This document shows positions 1 to 7,470 of a DNA stretch of 11,213 nt, one piece after another; the stretch's first letter is position 1; every line of letters begins with the position of its first letter. Source of the DNA: an uncultured Eubacterium sp. GTDB taxonomy: Bacteria > Bacillota > Clostridia > Peptostreptococcales > Anaerovoracaceae. The DNA lies in NCBI GenBank assembly GCA_946614405.1, contig CAMOGZ010000027.1, positions 1-11,213 on the forward strand, in the 5' to 3' direction. The notes under the pieces were generated by a model, which made no database searches, had not been told where the DNA came from, and saw only the letters and a program-made list of their open reading frames with translations. The position numbers were made by a program, and so were the translations under genes.

Positions 1-1
1 T

Positions 2-649
2 GAGGCGATCCTGTGCGGAGAGAAGATCGAGTACCTTCTGGTCCGGGACGGGGCAAGCTTCGATGAGCTTACGGGAAACGATCATTACGTGCTGGACAGC
101 AGTCTGTTTGACGGACTGGCACAGACCGAGACCAGCCAGGGGATCCTGGGCGTGGTCCGGAAACGGGGCTGGGATCAGGACGATCTGGCTAAGCTTCCTT
201 CCGGGAGCAACCTGGTGGTGCTGGACCGTCTGCAGGATCCGGGGAATATCGGGACCATCATTCGCACTGCAGAGGGTGCGGGGTATGGTGCCGTCCTTTG
301 CATGAAGGGAACCGGAGACGTCTATTCCCCCAAGGTGGTACGGGCCGCTGCGGGATCGCTCTTCCGGATGCCGGTCATCCAGGTGGAGGATCTGGCGGAG
401 CTCGCAGAGCTTCTACACCGCTTTGGAAAGAAGCTGGCGGTGACCTGCATCGGAGACGATACGGTGTACTACCGGGCGGGACTTTCCGAGGACGTCGCAC
501 TGGTGATCGGAAACGAGGGAAATGGCTGCAGCAGTGAGATGATCGCAGCAGCCGACATCCGCGTCAGCATTCCCATGAAGGGCAGACTGGAATCATTGAA
601 CGCATCCGTGGCCGCAGGCATCCTGATGTATGAGGCCATGAGAAGATAA
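2..649 (+). CDS. TrmH/SpoU-family RNA 2'-O-ribose methyltransferase, 5'-truncated by window edge
   Basis: This family transfers a methyl group from S-adenosylmethionine to a ribose 2'-OH in rRNA or tRNA, using a trefoil-knotted SPOUT fold that works as a dimer. The frame is open from base 2, so the true start lies upstream; 215 residues are visible of about 250-270 usual for the family. The first 45 or so visible residues look like the end of the N-terminal substrate-binding domain (…ETSQGILGVV…). The three SPOUT motifs follow: motif 1 DPGNIGTIIRTA (visible residues 79-90), motif 2 VIGNEGNG (168-175) and motif 3 IPMKGRLESLNASVAAGIL (190-208), with the catalytic Asn/Arg and knot residues intact. 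It lies 21 bases upstream of pheS, the position of ysgA in Bacillus. The substrate cannot be told from sequence, so no symbol is given. A GTG at 89 is in frame but interrupts the domain and is not the start. Confidence 0.93.
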   Translation, partial: EAILCGEKIEYLLVRDGASFDELTGNDHYVLDSSLFDGLAQTETSQGILGVVRKRGWDQDDLAKLPSGSNLVVLDRLQDPGNIGTIIRTAEGAGYGAVLCMKGTGDVYSPKVVRAAAGSLFRMPVIQVEDLAELAELLHRFGKKLAVTCIGDDTVYYRAGLSEDVALVIGNEGNGCSSEMIAAADIRVSIPMKGRLESLNASVAAGILMYEAMRR

Positions 650-670
650 ATTAAAATGAGGTAAACGAAT

Positions 671-1693
671 ATGCAGGAACAATTGTTAAAAGTATTGGAA
701 GAAGCCAAAGAACAGCTTACCAAGGCACAGTCTTTGGCGGACACAGAAGAGATCCGGGTCAAGGTCATGGGAAAGAAGGGCCAGCTGACTCAGATCCTGC
801 GCGGTATGGGGAAACTGTCCCCGGAAGAAAAGAAAGAAATGGGCATGGCCGCCAATAAGGCGAAGGCCCAGTTCGAGCAGATGCTGAAGGAAAAGGTGGA
901 GAACGTCAAGGCTCAGGCCAAGGCAGCCAAGTTTAAGGCTGAGAAGATCGACGTCACCGAGCCGGGCGTCAAGGTCACCATCGGCGTAGAGCATCCCATC
1001 ACTCAGGTCATCAATGAGATCGTGGACATCTTCCGTTCCATGGGTTACTCCGTATACGAGAGCCCGGAGGTCGATACCGTGTTCAATACCTTCGACGGAC
1101 TGAACTCACCGGAGTTCCATCCTGCCAGAGATATGACCGATACATTCTATATCGGCAAGGACATCGTTCTCCGTCCCCACACCTCCTCCGGAGAAGTGCG
1201 CGCTGAGAAGGAGCTGCCGCTGCCGTATAAGATCGTCATTCCGGGACGCTGCTTCCGCTGCGACACCCCGGACGCGACCCATTCTCCAACCTTCCATCAG
1301 GTGGAGATGATGGTCGTCGGAGAAGATATCAATATGGCCGAGCTGAAGGGATCCCTGGACTACATGGCCAAGAAGCTCTTCGGACCGGAAACCAAGACGA
1401 AATTCAGACCTCACCACTTCCCATTCACAGAGCCGTCTGCTGAGATGGACGTGTCCTGCTTCAAGTGCGGCGGCAAGGGCTGCAATGTCTGCAAAGGATC
1501 CGGCTGGATCGAGATCCTGGGATGCGGCATGACCCATCCGCACGTACACCAGGTCGGCGGCATCGACACCGAGAAGTACACCGGTTTTGCCGTTGGTATG
1601 GGTGTAGAGAGAATCGCAATGCTGAAGTATGGAATCGATGATATCCGTCTTCTCTATGAGAACGACATGAGATTCATCAACCAGTTCAAATAG
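671..1693 (+). CDS. pheS: Phenylalanyl-tRNA synthetase alpha subunit
   Basis: This is the catalytic subunit of the cytoplasmic (alpha-beta)2 enzyme that activates phenylalanine and charges tRNA-Phe; it needs PheT. At 340 residues it has normal length. Residues 1-90 are a Lys/Glu/Ala-rich helical region corresponding to the tRNA-binding coiled coil. Class II motif 1 is around 109-127, motif 2 around 192-217 (GRCFRCDTPDATHSPTFHQ) and motif 3 at 309-320 (GMGVERIAMLKY). The Ala of GFAVGMG (residue 307), which aligns with the amino-acid-pocket Ala of E. coli PheS, is present. Residues 263-274 hold CFKCGGKGCNVC, a Cys-rich insert normal for Gram-positive PheS. In motif 2 the usual QxEG reads QVEM (see findings). 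The start at 671 has GAGG at 658-661, nine bases upstream. The stop overlaps the pheT Shine-Dalgarno sequence. Confidence 0.98.
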   Translation: MQEQLLKVLEEAKEQLTKAQSLADTEEIRVKVMGKKGQLTQILRGMGKLSPEEKKEMGMAANKAKAQFEQMLKEKVENVKAQAKAAKFKAEKIDVTEPGVKVTIGVEHPITQVINEIVDIFRSMGYSVYESPEVDTVFNTFDGLNSPEFHPARDMTDTFYIGKDIVLRPHTSSGEVRAEKELPLPYKIVIPGRCFRCDTPDATHSPTFHQVEMMVVGEDINMAELKGSLDYMAKKLFGPETKTKFRPHHFPFTEPSAEMDVSCFKCGGKGCNVCKGSGWIEILGCGMTHPHVHQVGGIDTEKYTGFAVGMGVERIAMLKYGIDDIRLLYENDMRFINQFK

Positions 1694-1697
1694 GAGG
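1692..1697 (+). promoter_or_regulatory. Shine-Dalgarno sequence of pheT, overlapping the pheS stop codon
   Basis: The perfect AGGAGG at 1692-1697 begins inside the TAG stop of pheS (1691-1693) and sits 10 bases before the pheT ATG at 1708. It is the strongest ribosome binding site in the window and fixes the pheT start. The overlap suggests that ribosomes ending on pheS favour initiation on pheT, which would suit the 1:1 subunit ratio of the enzyme; that coupling is inference. Confidence 0.85.
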
Positions 1698-1707
1698 ACA
1701 CTGAATT

Positions 1708-4152
1708 ATGATCGTATCGGTTAATTGGATAAAAGACTATGTAGACGTGAACGTCCCTGTCAAGGAATTCTGCGACAGGATGATCATGTCCGGATCCAAC
1801 CTGGAGACCTGCACAGAGATCGGAACCGGGATCTCCGGCGTGGTCATCGGACGGATCGACAAGATAGAAAAGCACCCGGATGCAGACAAGCTGGTTGTCT
1901 GCCAGATCAACGTAGGAGCAGATGCTCCGCTGCAGGTCGTAACGGGAGCAGAGAATGTTTTTGAGGGAGCATACGTTCCCGTGGCTACCGACGGAAGCCA
2001 CATCCCCGGTCCGCTCCACGGCCAGCCGAAGGTAGAAGGCGGCGTGGACATCAAGGCAGGGGCCCTCAGAGGAGTAGAGAGTGCCGGTATGCTTTGTGCG
2101 GCGCAGGAGCTTGGGTTCGATGACAAAGTCACACCCTACGACTCCAAGGACGGCATCTGGCTGCTGCCCGGAAACTGGGACGACAGCCTGGGCAAGGACC
2201 TGGTAGAGACCCTGGGACTCCGGGACAGCATCGTAGACTTCGAGATCACCCCGAACCGTCCGGACTGCCTGTCCATGGTGGGAATGGCAAGAGAAGCCGC
2301 TGCCACCTTCGGCGAGACCCTGCGCTACCCGGAGACGGAGTGCCAGACCTCTGAAGAAGAAGCCAAAGACTACATCAAGGTTCAGGTGAAATCGAACCTT
2401 TGCAGAAGATTTACCGCAAGAGTCATCAAGGACGTGAAGATCGGGCCATCCCCCTGGTGGCTGGCCAAGCGCCTGATGGCAGCCGGAATGAGACCCATCA
2501 ACAACATGGTCGACATCACCAACTTCGTTATGCTGGAGTATGGACAGCCCATGCACGCATACGACATCCGCGCACTGGCAGGCCAGGAGATCATCGTGGA
2601 CACCGCCAAGGAAGGGGACACCTTCGTGACTCTGGACGGCGAGGAGCGCAAGCTGGATGAGACCATGCTGATGATCAATGACGCAGAGAAGGCCGTAGGT
2701 CTGGCAGGCGTCATGGGCGGACTCAATTCCGAGATCGTGGATGATACCACCACCGTAGTCCTGGAGTCTGCGAACTTCGTGGGATCCAGCGTGAGACTCA
2801 CTGCCAAGCAGCTGGGACTGCGTACTGAGGCATCCTCCCGCTATGAGAAGGAGATCGACCCGAACATCTGTGAAGTGGCAGCAGACCGTGTCTGCAAGCT
2901 GGTAGAGATGCTGGGCTGCGGAACCGTTCTCACTGGCATGATCGACATCTATCCGGAACCGGCCAAGGCTCCGACTGTCAAGGCCAGAGTCAGCCGCATC
3001 AACAAGGTTCTGGGAACCGATATTCCGAGAGAGCAGATGGAAGAATACTTCCGTGCTCTGGAAATGGAAGTCACCGGCGAGGGAGACGACATGTACATCA
3101 CACCGCCGACTGTCCGTATGGACCTGCTGGAGGAAGTGGACTATGTGGAGGAAGTCGCCAGAATGTACGGCTATGACAACCTGCCCATGACTCTTCCGGA
3201 CACCGCATCCAATGCGGAGTTCTCCAAGAGCTGGAATCTGCGTGATCTGACCAGAAAGGTCCTCTGCGGCATGGGAGCCAACGAGATCCAGACCTATTCC
3301 TATTCCAATAACAAAGTCCTGGATATGGCAGGCATCGATGAGGACTCCTGGGAGCGCAACTTCGTGGAGATCATCAACCCCATGGGAGAGGATACCTCCG
3401 CACTGCGGACCATCCTGTCTCCGGCCATGCTGGAGGTCCTGGGCAGAAACTATTCCAGAAATGTGAGTGCTGTCCGGGCTTATGAGATCGGCACCGTATT
3501 CATGAAGGACCTGATGGACCCCGACGGACTTCCTGACGAGTCCCTGGATCTGTCCATCGGATGTTACGGCGAGGGAGAGAACTTCTTCACACTGAAGGGC
3601 ATGATCTGTGCTCTGCTGGACAAGCTGGGCATCGGCGACCTGAAGTTCGTGGCAGAGTCCGAGTACGGCCTGTATCATCCGGGCAGATGCGCACGCATCG
3701 TCACCAAGGATGCAAACGGTGTGGATACTGAACTGGGTATCATGGGTGAGGTCCACCCGGATGTTGCTGAGAGATTCGGCATCGACGGCAGAGCCTACTG
3801 TGCAGAGCTGTTCTTCGACCTGATCGTGGAACTTTCCAACCGCGAGGTCATGTATCAGCATCCGCCTAAGTATCCTTCCACATCCAGAGATATGGCTCTG
3901 GTCGTGGACGACAGCCTGGAAGTCGGCGCCATCATGGAGGCCGTGAAGGATCTGGAAGCAGATCTTCTGGAGGACATCCAGCTGTTCGACGTATACCGCG
4001 GCGTACAGGTGGGCCCGGGCAAGAAGAGCGTGGCCTTCAGCCTGACCTACAGAGATAATAATAAGACACTGACCGATGTGGAAGCCGACAAGGCACACAG
4101 TGATGTTGTGGAAATGCTTAAGGAAAAGTTTGGCGCGGTTCTGCGTGACTAG
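1708..4152 (+). CDS. pheT: Phenylalanyl-tRNA synthetase beta subunit
   Basis: This is the partner of PheS. It binds tRNA-Phe and carries the B3/B4 site that hydrolyses mischarged Tyr-tRNA-Phe. The full 814-residue bacterial layout is visible. An EMAP/OB-type tRNA-binding domain spans about 40-150 (GRIDKIEKHPDADKL). The B3/B4 editing region spans about 178-400, including EITPNRPDCLSMVGMAREAA, RPINNMVDITNFVMLEYGQP and LAGVMGGLNSEI. The B5 domain spans about 422-490. A catalytic-like core runs from about 500 to 705, with NPMGEDTSALRTILSP at 557-572. The C-terminal ferredoxin-fold anticodon-binding domain spans 718-814 (PPKYPSTSRDMALVV). The gene follows pheS after 14 bases and has a perfect AGGAGG. 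No in-frame TTA, CTA or TCA codon occurs, which leaves a long meaningless open frame on the other strand. No defect was seen. Confidence 0.98.
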   Translation: MIVSVNWIKDYVDVNVPVKEFCDRMIMSGSNLETCTEIGTGISGVVIGRIDKIEKHPDADKLVVCQINVGADAPLQVVTGAENVFEGAYVPVATDGSHIPGPLHGQPKVEGGVDIKAGALRGVESAGMLCAAQELGFDDKVTPYDSKDGIWLLPGNWDDSLGKDLVETLGLRDSIVDFEITPNRPDCLSMVGMAREAAATFGETLRYPETECQTSEEEAKDYIKVQVKSNLCRRFTARVIKDVKIGPSPWWLAKRLMAAGMRPINNMVDITNFVMLEYGQPMHAYDIRALAGQEIIVDTAKEGDTFVTLDGEERKLDETMLMINDAEKAVGLAGVMGGLNSEIVDDTTTVVLESANFVGSSVRLTAKQLGLRTEASSRYEKEIDPNICEVAADRVCKLVEMLGCGTVLTGMIDIYPEPAKAPTVKARVSRINKVLGTDIPREQMEEYFRALEMEVTGEGDDMYITPPTVRMDLLEEVDYVEEVARMYGYDNLPMTLPDTASNAEFSKSWNLRDLTRKVLCGMGANEIQTYSYSNNKVLDMAGIDEDSWERNFVEIINPMGEDTSALRTILSPAMLEVLGRNYSRNVSAVRAYEIGTVFMKDLMDPDGLPDESLDLSIGCYGEGENFFTLKGMICALLDKLGIGDLKFVAESEYGLYHPGRCARIVTKDANGVDTELGIMGEVHPDVAERFGIDGRAYCAELFFDLIVELSNREVMYQHPPKYPSTSRDMALVVDDSLEVGAIMEAVKDLEADLLEDIQLFDVYRGVQVGPGKKSVAFSLTYRDNNKTLTDVEADKAHSDVVEMLKEKFGAVLRD

Positions 4153-4181
4153 CACCATACGGAAAAGAACGAGGTGAAATC

Positions 4182-4643
4182 ATGGGTGACACAGTAAAGG
4201 TCAAGATTTACGGACAGAACTACAATCTATCCGGAGACAAGTCAACGGAGGAGATCGAGCGGATCGCCAACTACGTTGACGAGAAGATGCATCTGATCGC
4301 GAAGGTGGCTGACAGAAACGGCACCAGCGCCATCGCAGTGCTGTCCTCAGTCAACATCGCAGAGGAATACTTCGATCAGAAGGATGAGGTAGAGCGCCTG
4401 AAGGTTGCCAACGAGCAGCTGGAGAAGGACAGCGCACACTACATCAAACTGTGGGAAGATGCAAAGAAGAATTATAAGCAGTCCAAGGAGATCATGGATC
4501 GTCTGAAGCAGGACAACCGCAAGGAAGACGAGAAATATAAAGAACTGCAGGAGAAATGCTCCGAGTTCGAGAACCAGATCTTCGACCTGCAGATGGAGAA
4601 CATTCAGCTGAAGAGCGAACTGGAGAAACTACAAAGAGGCTGA
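4182..4643 (+). CDS. zapA: Cell division protein ZapA, form with a long C-terminal coiled coil
   Basis: ZapA binds and bundles FtsZ filaments and stabilises the division ring at midcell. Residues 4-45 match the ZapA head: VKVKIYGQNYNLSG, then an EEIERIANYVDEKM helix. Residues 50-65 (AIAVLSSVNIAEEYF) continue into the family's long helix. From about residue 66 to 150 the protein is an uninterrupted Lys/Glu/Gln-rich heptad-like helix, so its 153 residues are nearly twice the length of B. subtilis ZapA (85 residues). Elongated forms are known in Clostridia. GAGGTG at 4171-4176, five bases before the ATG, supports the start. It lies between pheT and mutS2 as in Bacillus, but the genes found between zapA and mutS2 there (yshB, polX) are absent. 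Assignment rests on the head domain and synteny; the role of the tail is unknown. Confidence 0.88.
   Translation: MGDTVKVKIYGQNYNLSGDKSTEEIERIANYVDEKMHLIAKVADRNGTSAIAVLSSVNIAEEYFDQKDEVERLKVANEQLEKDSAHYIKLWEDAKKNYKQSKEIMDRLKQDNRKEDEKYKELQEKCSEFENQIFDLQMENIQLKSELEKLQRG
4633..4639 (+). promoter_or_regulatory. Shine-Dalgarno sequence that sets the mutS2 start
   Basis: AAAGAGG at 4633-4639, inside the last codons of zapA, is nine bases before the ATG at 4649. The mutS2 frame is open further upstream to 4556, but those 31 extra codons lie inside zapA, look like a shadow frame, and do not resemble MutS2. The ATG at 4649 gives the family-typical beginning (…ILEYNKITELL…). Confidence 0.8.
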
Positions 4644-4648
4644 TTTTT

Positions 4649-7033
4649 ATGAACGACAAGGCGATTTCGATCCTGGAGTACAATAAAATAACAGAGCTTT
4701 TGAAGGAAGAGGCGGGCTGTGCGATGTCCAAGGAGATCGCAGCCTCCCTCACTCCCGGAACGGACGTCCGGACGATATCAGAAGAGTTAAGGTCAACTAC
4801 GGAAGCGGTTGACCTTATTGTGCATAAAGGACCACTGCCCACATACGGTCTCTATGACATCGAACATGTGGTTTCTCTGGCACGGAAGGGTGGCTGTCTC
4901 ACCATGAAACAGCTGCTGCAGGTCCATTTCAATCTGGCCATCGCAAGCCGGGTGGTAAGCTTTCTGAAGCACGATGTGCCGGAGCTGCCCCTGATCCAGT
5001 CTCTGGCGGAGCTGATCGTGACCCACCCCAGACTGGAGGAGGAGATCGACCGCTGCATCCTCTCAGAGGATGAGATGGCGGACAATGCGTCCTCAGAACT
5101 CAGAAGCATCCGACGGGGCATCATCCGTCAGAATGAGTCCATCCGGAACAAGCTGAACCAGATGGCCAACAGTCAGGCCAACCGGCCCTATCTGCAGGAT
5201 TCCATCGTGACCATCAAGGACGGCCGCTACGTGATCCCGGTAAAACAGGAGCACCGCGCTCATTTCCCGGGGATCGTCCACGACCAGTCCAAGTCCGGCG
5301 GAACCCTGTTCATCGAGCCCCAGGCCATCGTAAACCTGAATAATGAGCTGCGGGAGCTGGAGCTGGCGGAGCAGGCGGAGATCACAAGGATCCTTCAGAG
5401 CCTCTCCGACAAGGTGGGAGAATGCTTCCACGACCTGAATAACAACCAGCAGATCCTGATCCAGCTGGATTACATCATGGCCAAGGGCAAACTCTCCCTG
5501 CGGATGAAGGGGGAAGAGCCCAAGCTGTCGGAGGAGGGCATTCTGTCCATCCGTCAGGGCCGTCATCCGCTGCTGGATCCCGCCAAGGTGGTGCCCATCA
5601 CCGTGGCCATCGGGGAGGACTACAGGACCCTGGTGATCACAGGCCCCAACACGGGAGGAAAGACCGTCACACTGAAGACCATCGGCCTTCTGGCCATGAT
5701 GGCTCAGAGCGGCCTGCACATCCCGGCATCCTCCGAGAGTGTACTCCCGGTGTACCGGGACATCTTCGCGGACATAGGGGATGAGCAGAGCATTGAACAA
5801 AGTCTTTCCACCTTCTCTTCCCACATGAAGAACATCGTCAACATCGTGGAAGAGGCAGGGGAGAATACCCTGGTGCTGCTGGACGAGCTGGGGGCGGGTA
5901 CAGACCCCACAGAGGGCGCGGCCCTGGCCATCTCCATCCTGGAGACTATCTTCCGAAGCGGCGCCCACACCGTGGCCACCACCCACTATAACGAGATCAA
6001 GAAATACGCCCTGTCCACAGAGGGCGTGGAGAACGCCTCCATGGAATTCGACGTGGAGACTTTGAGCCCCACCTACCGCCTGACGGTGGGTACCCCGGGC
6101 CGGTCCAACGCCTTCGAGATCTCCCACAAGCTGGGACTTGAGGACAGGATCATAGAGCGGGCCGGACAGCTTATCGAGCGTGGAGACATCGAGTTTGAGG
6201 ATGTGATCTCCGCCATCGAGGAGGACAAGAAGAAGGCCGAGAAGGAACGGGACGAGGCTGTGGCCATCCGCCAGGTGCTGGAACAGCAGCAGGAGGACAT
6301 GAAGAAACAGCTGGCAGCCTTCGAGAAGAAGAAGGAGAAGATGCTGGCGGACGCCCGGGAGGAAGCCCGGGAGATCCTCCGTGACGCCAGAGACACGGCG
6401 GACGAGGTCCAGAAAGAACTGCGGGATCTGGCCCGGATGGAAAGTCTGGGAGAGCGGAACCGCAATATGGAGATCAACCGCAGACGTCTGCGGGAGAAAG
6501 AAAAGAAATATGCCGAGCGCATCGTGCGGCAGGCCAACAGCGAGCCGGTGGATGCGTCCCAGCTGAAGGTGGGGGATCTGGTTAGGGTTTTGTCCCTGAA
6601 CCAGAACGGCGAGGTGCTGACCCTGCCCGACGACGGCGGAAACCTCCAGGTCCAGGTGGGCATCATGAAGATGCACGTGAAGCTGGCGGACCTGATGGTG
6701 GTGCCCGACGGGAAGAAGACCAAAGCCAAGAAGCCGTCCTCCAAAAACAGCTACGGCAATCTCATGAAGAGCAAGACTCAGTCCGTATCCATGTCGGTGA
6801 ACGTACAGGGAGAGAACCTGGACAGCGCCCGGATGGATGTGGAGAAATACATCGACGATGCCTATATGGCCGGTCTGAAGGAGGTCACCGTGATCCACGG
6901 ACGCGGGGAAGGGATCCTGAAGAACGGACTGCGTAAGGCGCTGAAACGCAACAAGCATGTGGCGTCCCTGCGCCCCGGTAATTACAACGAGGGCGGGGAA
7001 GGCGTGACCATCGTCAAACTGAAAACGGAGTAA
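4649..7033 (+). CDS. mutS2: MutS2 family ATPase with C-terminal KOW-like and Smr domains
   Basis: MutS2 is a MutS-like ATPase without the mismatch-recognition domain. It suppresses recombination in Helicobacter and Thermus, and in B. subtilis it acts on collided ribosomes. At 794 residues it has normal length (B. subtilis 785). Residues 1-310 are the MutS core and clamp helices. The ABC-type ATPase follows: Walker A GPNTGGKT (332-339), signature region IGDEQSIEQSLSTFSSH (376-392), Walker B LVLLDELGAGTDP (408-420) and the His switch TTHY (445-448). Residues 521-625 are a highly charged coiled coil, 637-686 a KOW-like beta domain, and about 715-793 the Smr domain with HGRGEG (750-755). The Smr LDLR-type motif reads VNVQ (717-720), so nuclease activity is doubtful. 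The gene starts five bases after zapA. Arginine is mostly CGG, unlike the neighbouring synthetase genes. The first 60 codons are rich in rare codons. Confidence 0.96.
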   Translation: MNDKAISILEYNKITELLKEEAGCAMSKEIAASLTPGTDVRTISEELRSTTEAVDLIVHKGPLPTYGLYDIEHVVSLARKGGCLTMKQLLQVHFNLAIASRVVSFLKHDVPELPLIQSLAELIVTHPRLEEEIDRCILSEDEMADNASSELRSIRRGIIRQNESIRNKLNQMANSQANRPYLQDSIVTIKDGRYVIPVKQEHRAHFPGIVHDQSKSGGTLFIEPQAIVNLNNELRELELAEQAEITRILQSLSDKVGECFHDLNNNQQILIQLDYIMAKGKLSLRMKGEEPKLSEEGILSIRQGRHPLLDPAKVVPITVAIGEDYRTLVITGPNTGGKTVTLKTIGLLAMMAQSGLHIPASSESVLPVYRDIFADIGDEQSIEQSLSTFSSHMKNIVNIVEEAGENTLVLLDELGAGTDPTEGAALAISILETIFRSGAHTVATTHYNEIKKYALSTEGVENASMEFDVETLSPTYRLTVGTPGRSNAFEISHKLGLEDRIIERAGQLIERGDIEFEDVISAIEEDKKKAEKERDEAVAIRQVLEQQQEDMKKQLAAFEKKKEKMLADAREEAREILRDARDTADEVQKELRDLARMESLGERNRNMEINRRRLREKEKKYAERIVRQANSEPVDASQLKVGDLVRVLSLNQNGEVLTLPDDGGNLQVQVGIMKMHVKLADLMVVPDGKKTKAKKPSSKNSYGNLMKSKTQSVSMSVNVQGENLDSARMDVEKYIDDAYMAGLKEVTVIHGRGEGILKNGLRKALKRNKHVASLRPGNYNEGGEGVTIVKLKTE

Positions 7034-7036
7034 CGT

Positions 7037-7468
7037 ATGTATGTGATCAGCAGCTGCCTTCTGGGCAGAGACTGTAAATATAATGGTGGAAACAACCGGA
7101 ATCAGGCGGTGCTGGACTTCTGCCGGGAGCATTCCTTCTGTGAGGTGTGCCCGGAGACGGCAGGAGGTCTTACTGCGCCCCGCGCACCTGCCGAGCGGCA
7201 GGGTGACCGGATCTGCGACCGGGATGGAAAGGACGTGACGGAAGCCTTTGTGCAAGGGGCACAGAAGAGCTGGGACCATGTCCTTGCGGAGGCCCGACGA
7301 CGATGCGAGGAAGTCGAAGGCGCCATCCTGAAGGCCAAGAGTCCATCCTGCGGATGCGGGATGATCTACGACGGCAGTTTCACCGGGACCCTTATCCCCG
7401 GGGACGGCTGTTTCACCGCGATATTGAAAGAACACGGGATCAAAGTCAATACTGAAAAGGAGATATAA
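7037..7468 (+). CDS. DUF523 / TudS-like iron-sulfur protein, possible thiouracil desulfidase
   Basis: This 143-residue protein matches the stand-alone DUF523 family. Characterised TudS removes sulfur from 2-thiouracil using a [4Fe-4S] cluster held by three cysteines, leaving one iron open for the substrate sulfur. The three conserved contexts are here: SSCLLG (C7) with the following YNGG, CPE (C38), and SPSCG (C105). Seven further cysteines (C13, C29, C35, C60, C90, C107, C125) are present. There is no signal peptide or membrane segment, so it is cytoplasmic. It starts three bases after mutS2 with GGAG at 7027-7030, and ends two bases before argS. The neighbours suggest work on nucleobases or tRNA thionucleosides, but this is inference; a role in salvage or detoxification of free thiouracil is equally possible. 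Family membership is firm and function moderate. Confidence 0.87.
   Translation: MYVISSCLLGRDCKYNGGNNRNQAVLDFCREHSFCEVCPETAGGLTAPRAPAERQGDRICDRDGKDVTEAFVQGAQKSWDHVLAEARRRCEEVEGAILKAKSPSCGCGMIYDGSFTGTLIPGDGCFTAILKEHGIKVNTEKEI
7457..7462 (+). promoter_or_regulatory. Shine-Dalgarno sequence of argS inside the end of the DUF523 gene
   Basis: AAGGAG at 7457-7462 overlaps the last codons of the upstream gene (stop 7466-7468) and lies eight bases before the argS ATG at 7471. With a two-base intergenic gap there is no room for an argS-specific leader or T-box here, so argS is presumably transcribed from upstream. Confidence 0.8.
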
Positions 7469-7470
7469 GA

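Noticed and set aside
1457-1492. Possible novel zinc knuckle (CFKCGGKGCNVC) inserted in PheS
   Set aside because: The same Cys-rich segment occurs in Bacillus and other Gram-positive PheS proteins, so it is a known family feature.
1654-4158. 834-codon open frame on the minus strand covering all of pheT
   Set aside because: Its codons are exactly in register with pheT codons. Stops in that frame need sense codons TTA, CTA or TCA, which pheT lacks. The translation is Val/His/Leu-rich with no recognisable domain, so it is a codon-bias artefact.
4153-4181. Possible terminator or regulatory element in the largest intergenic gap, between pheT and zapA
   Set aside because: The 29 bases contain no inverted repeat or U-tract; the only signal is the zapA ribosome binding site GAGGTG at 4171-4176.
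4556-4648. N-terminal extension of mutS2 by 31 codons into zapA
   Set aside because: The extension overlaps the end of zapA in another frame, is not MutS2-like, and a Shine-Dalgarno sequence precedes the ATG at 4649.
5093-7435. 780-codon minus-strand open frame across mutS2 and the DUF523 gene
   Set aside because: It has the same in-register antisense geometry, made possible because both sense genes share a frame and avoid TTA, CTA and TCA after base 5095. No domain or ribosome binding site supports it.
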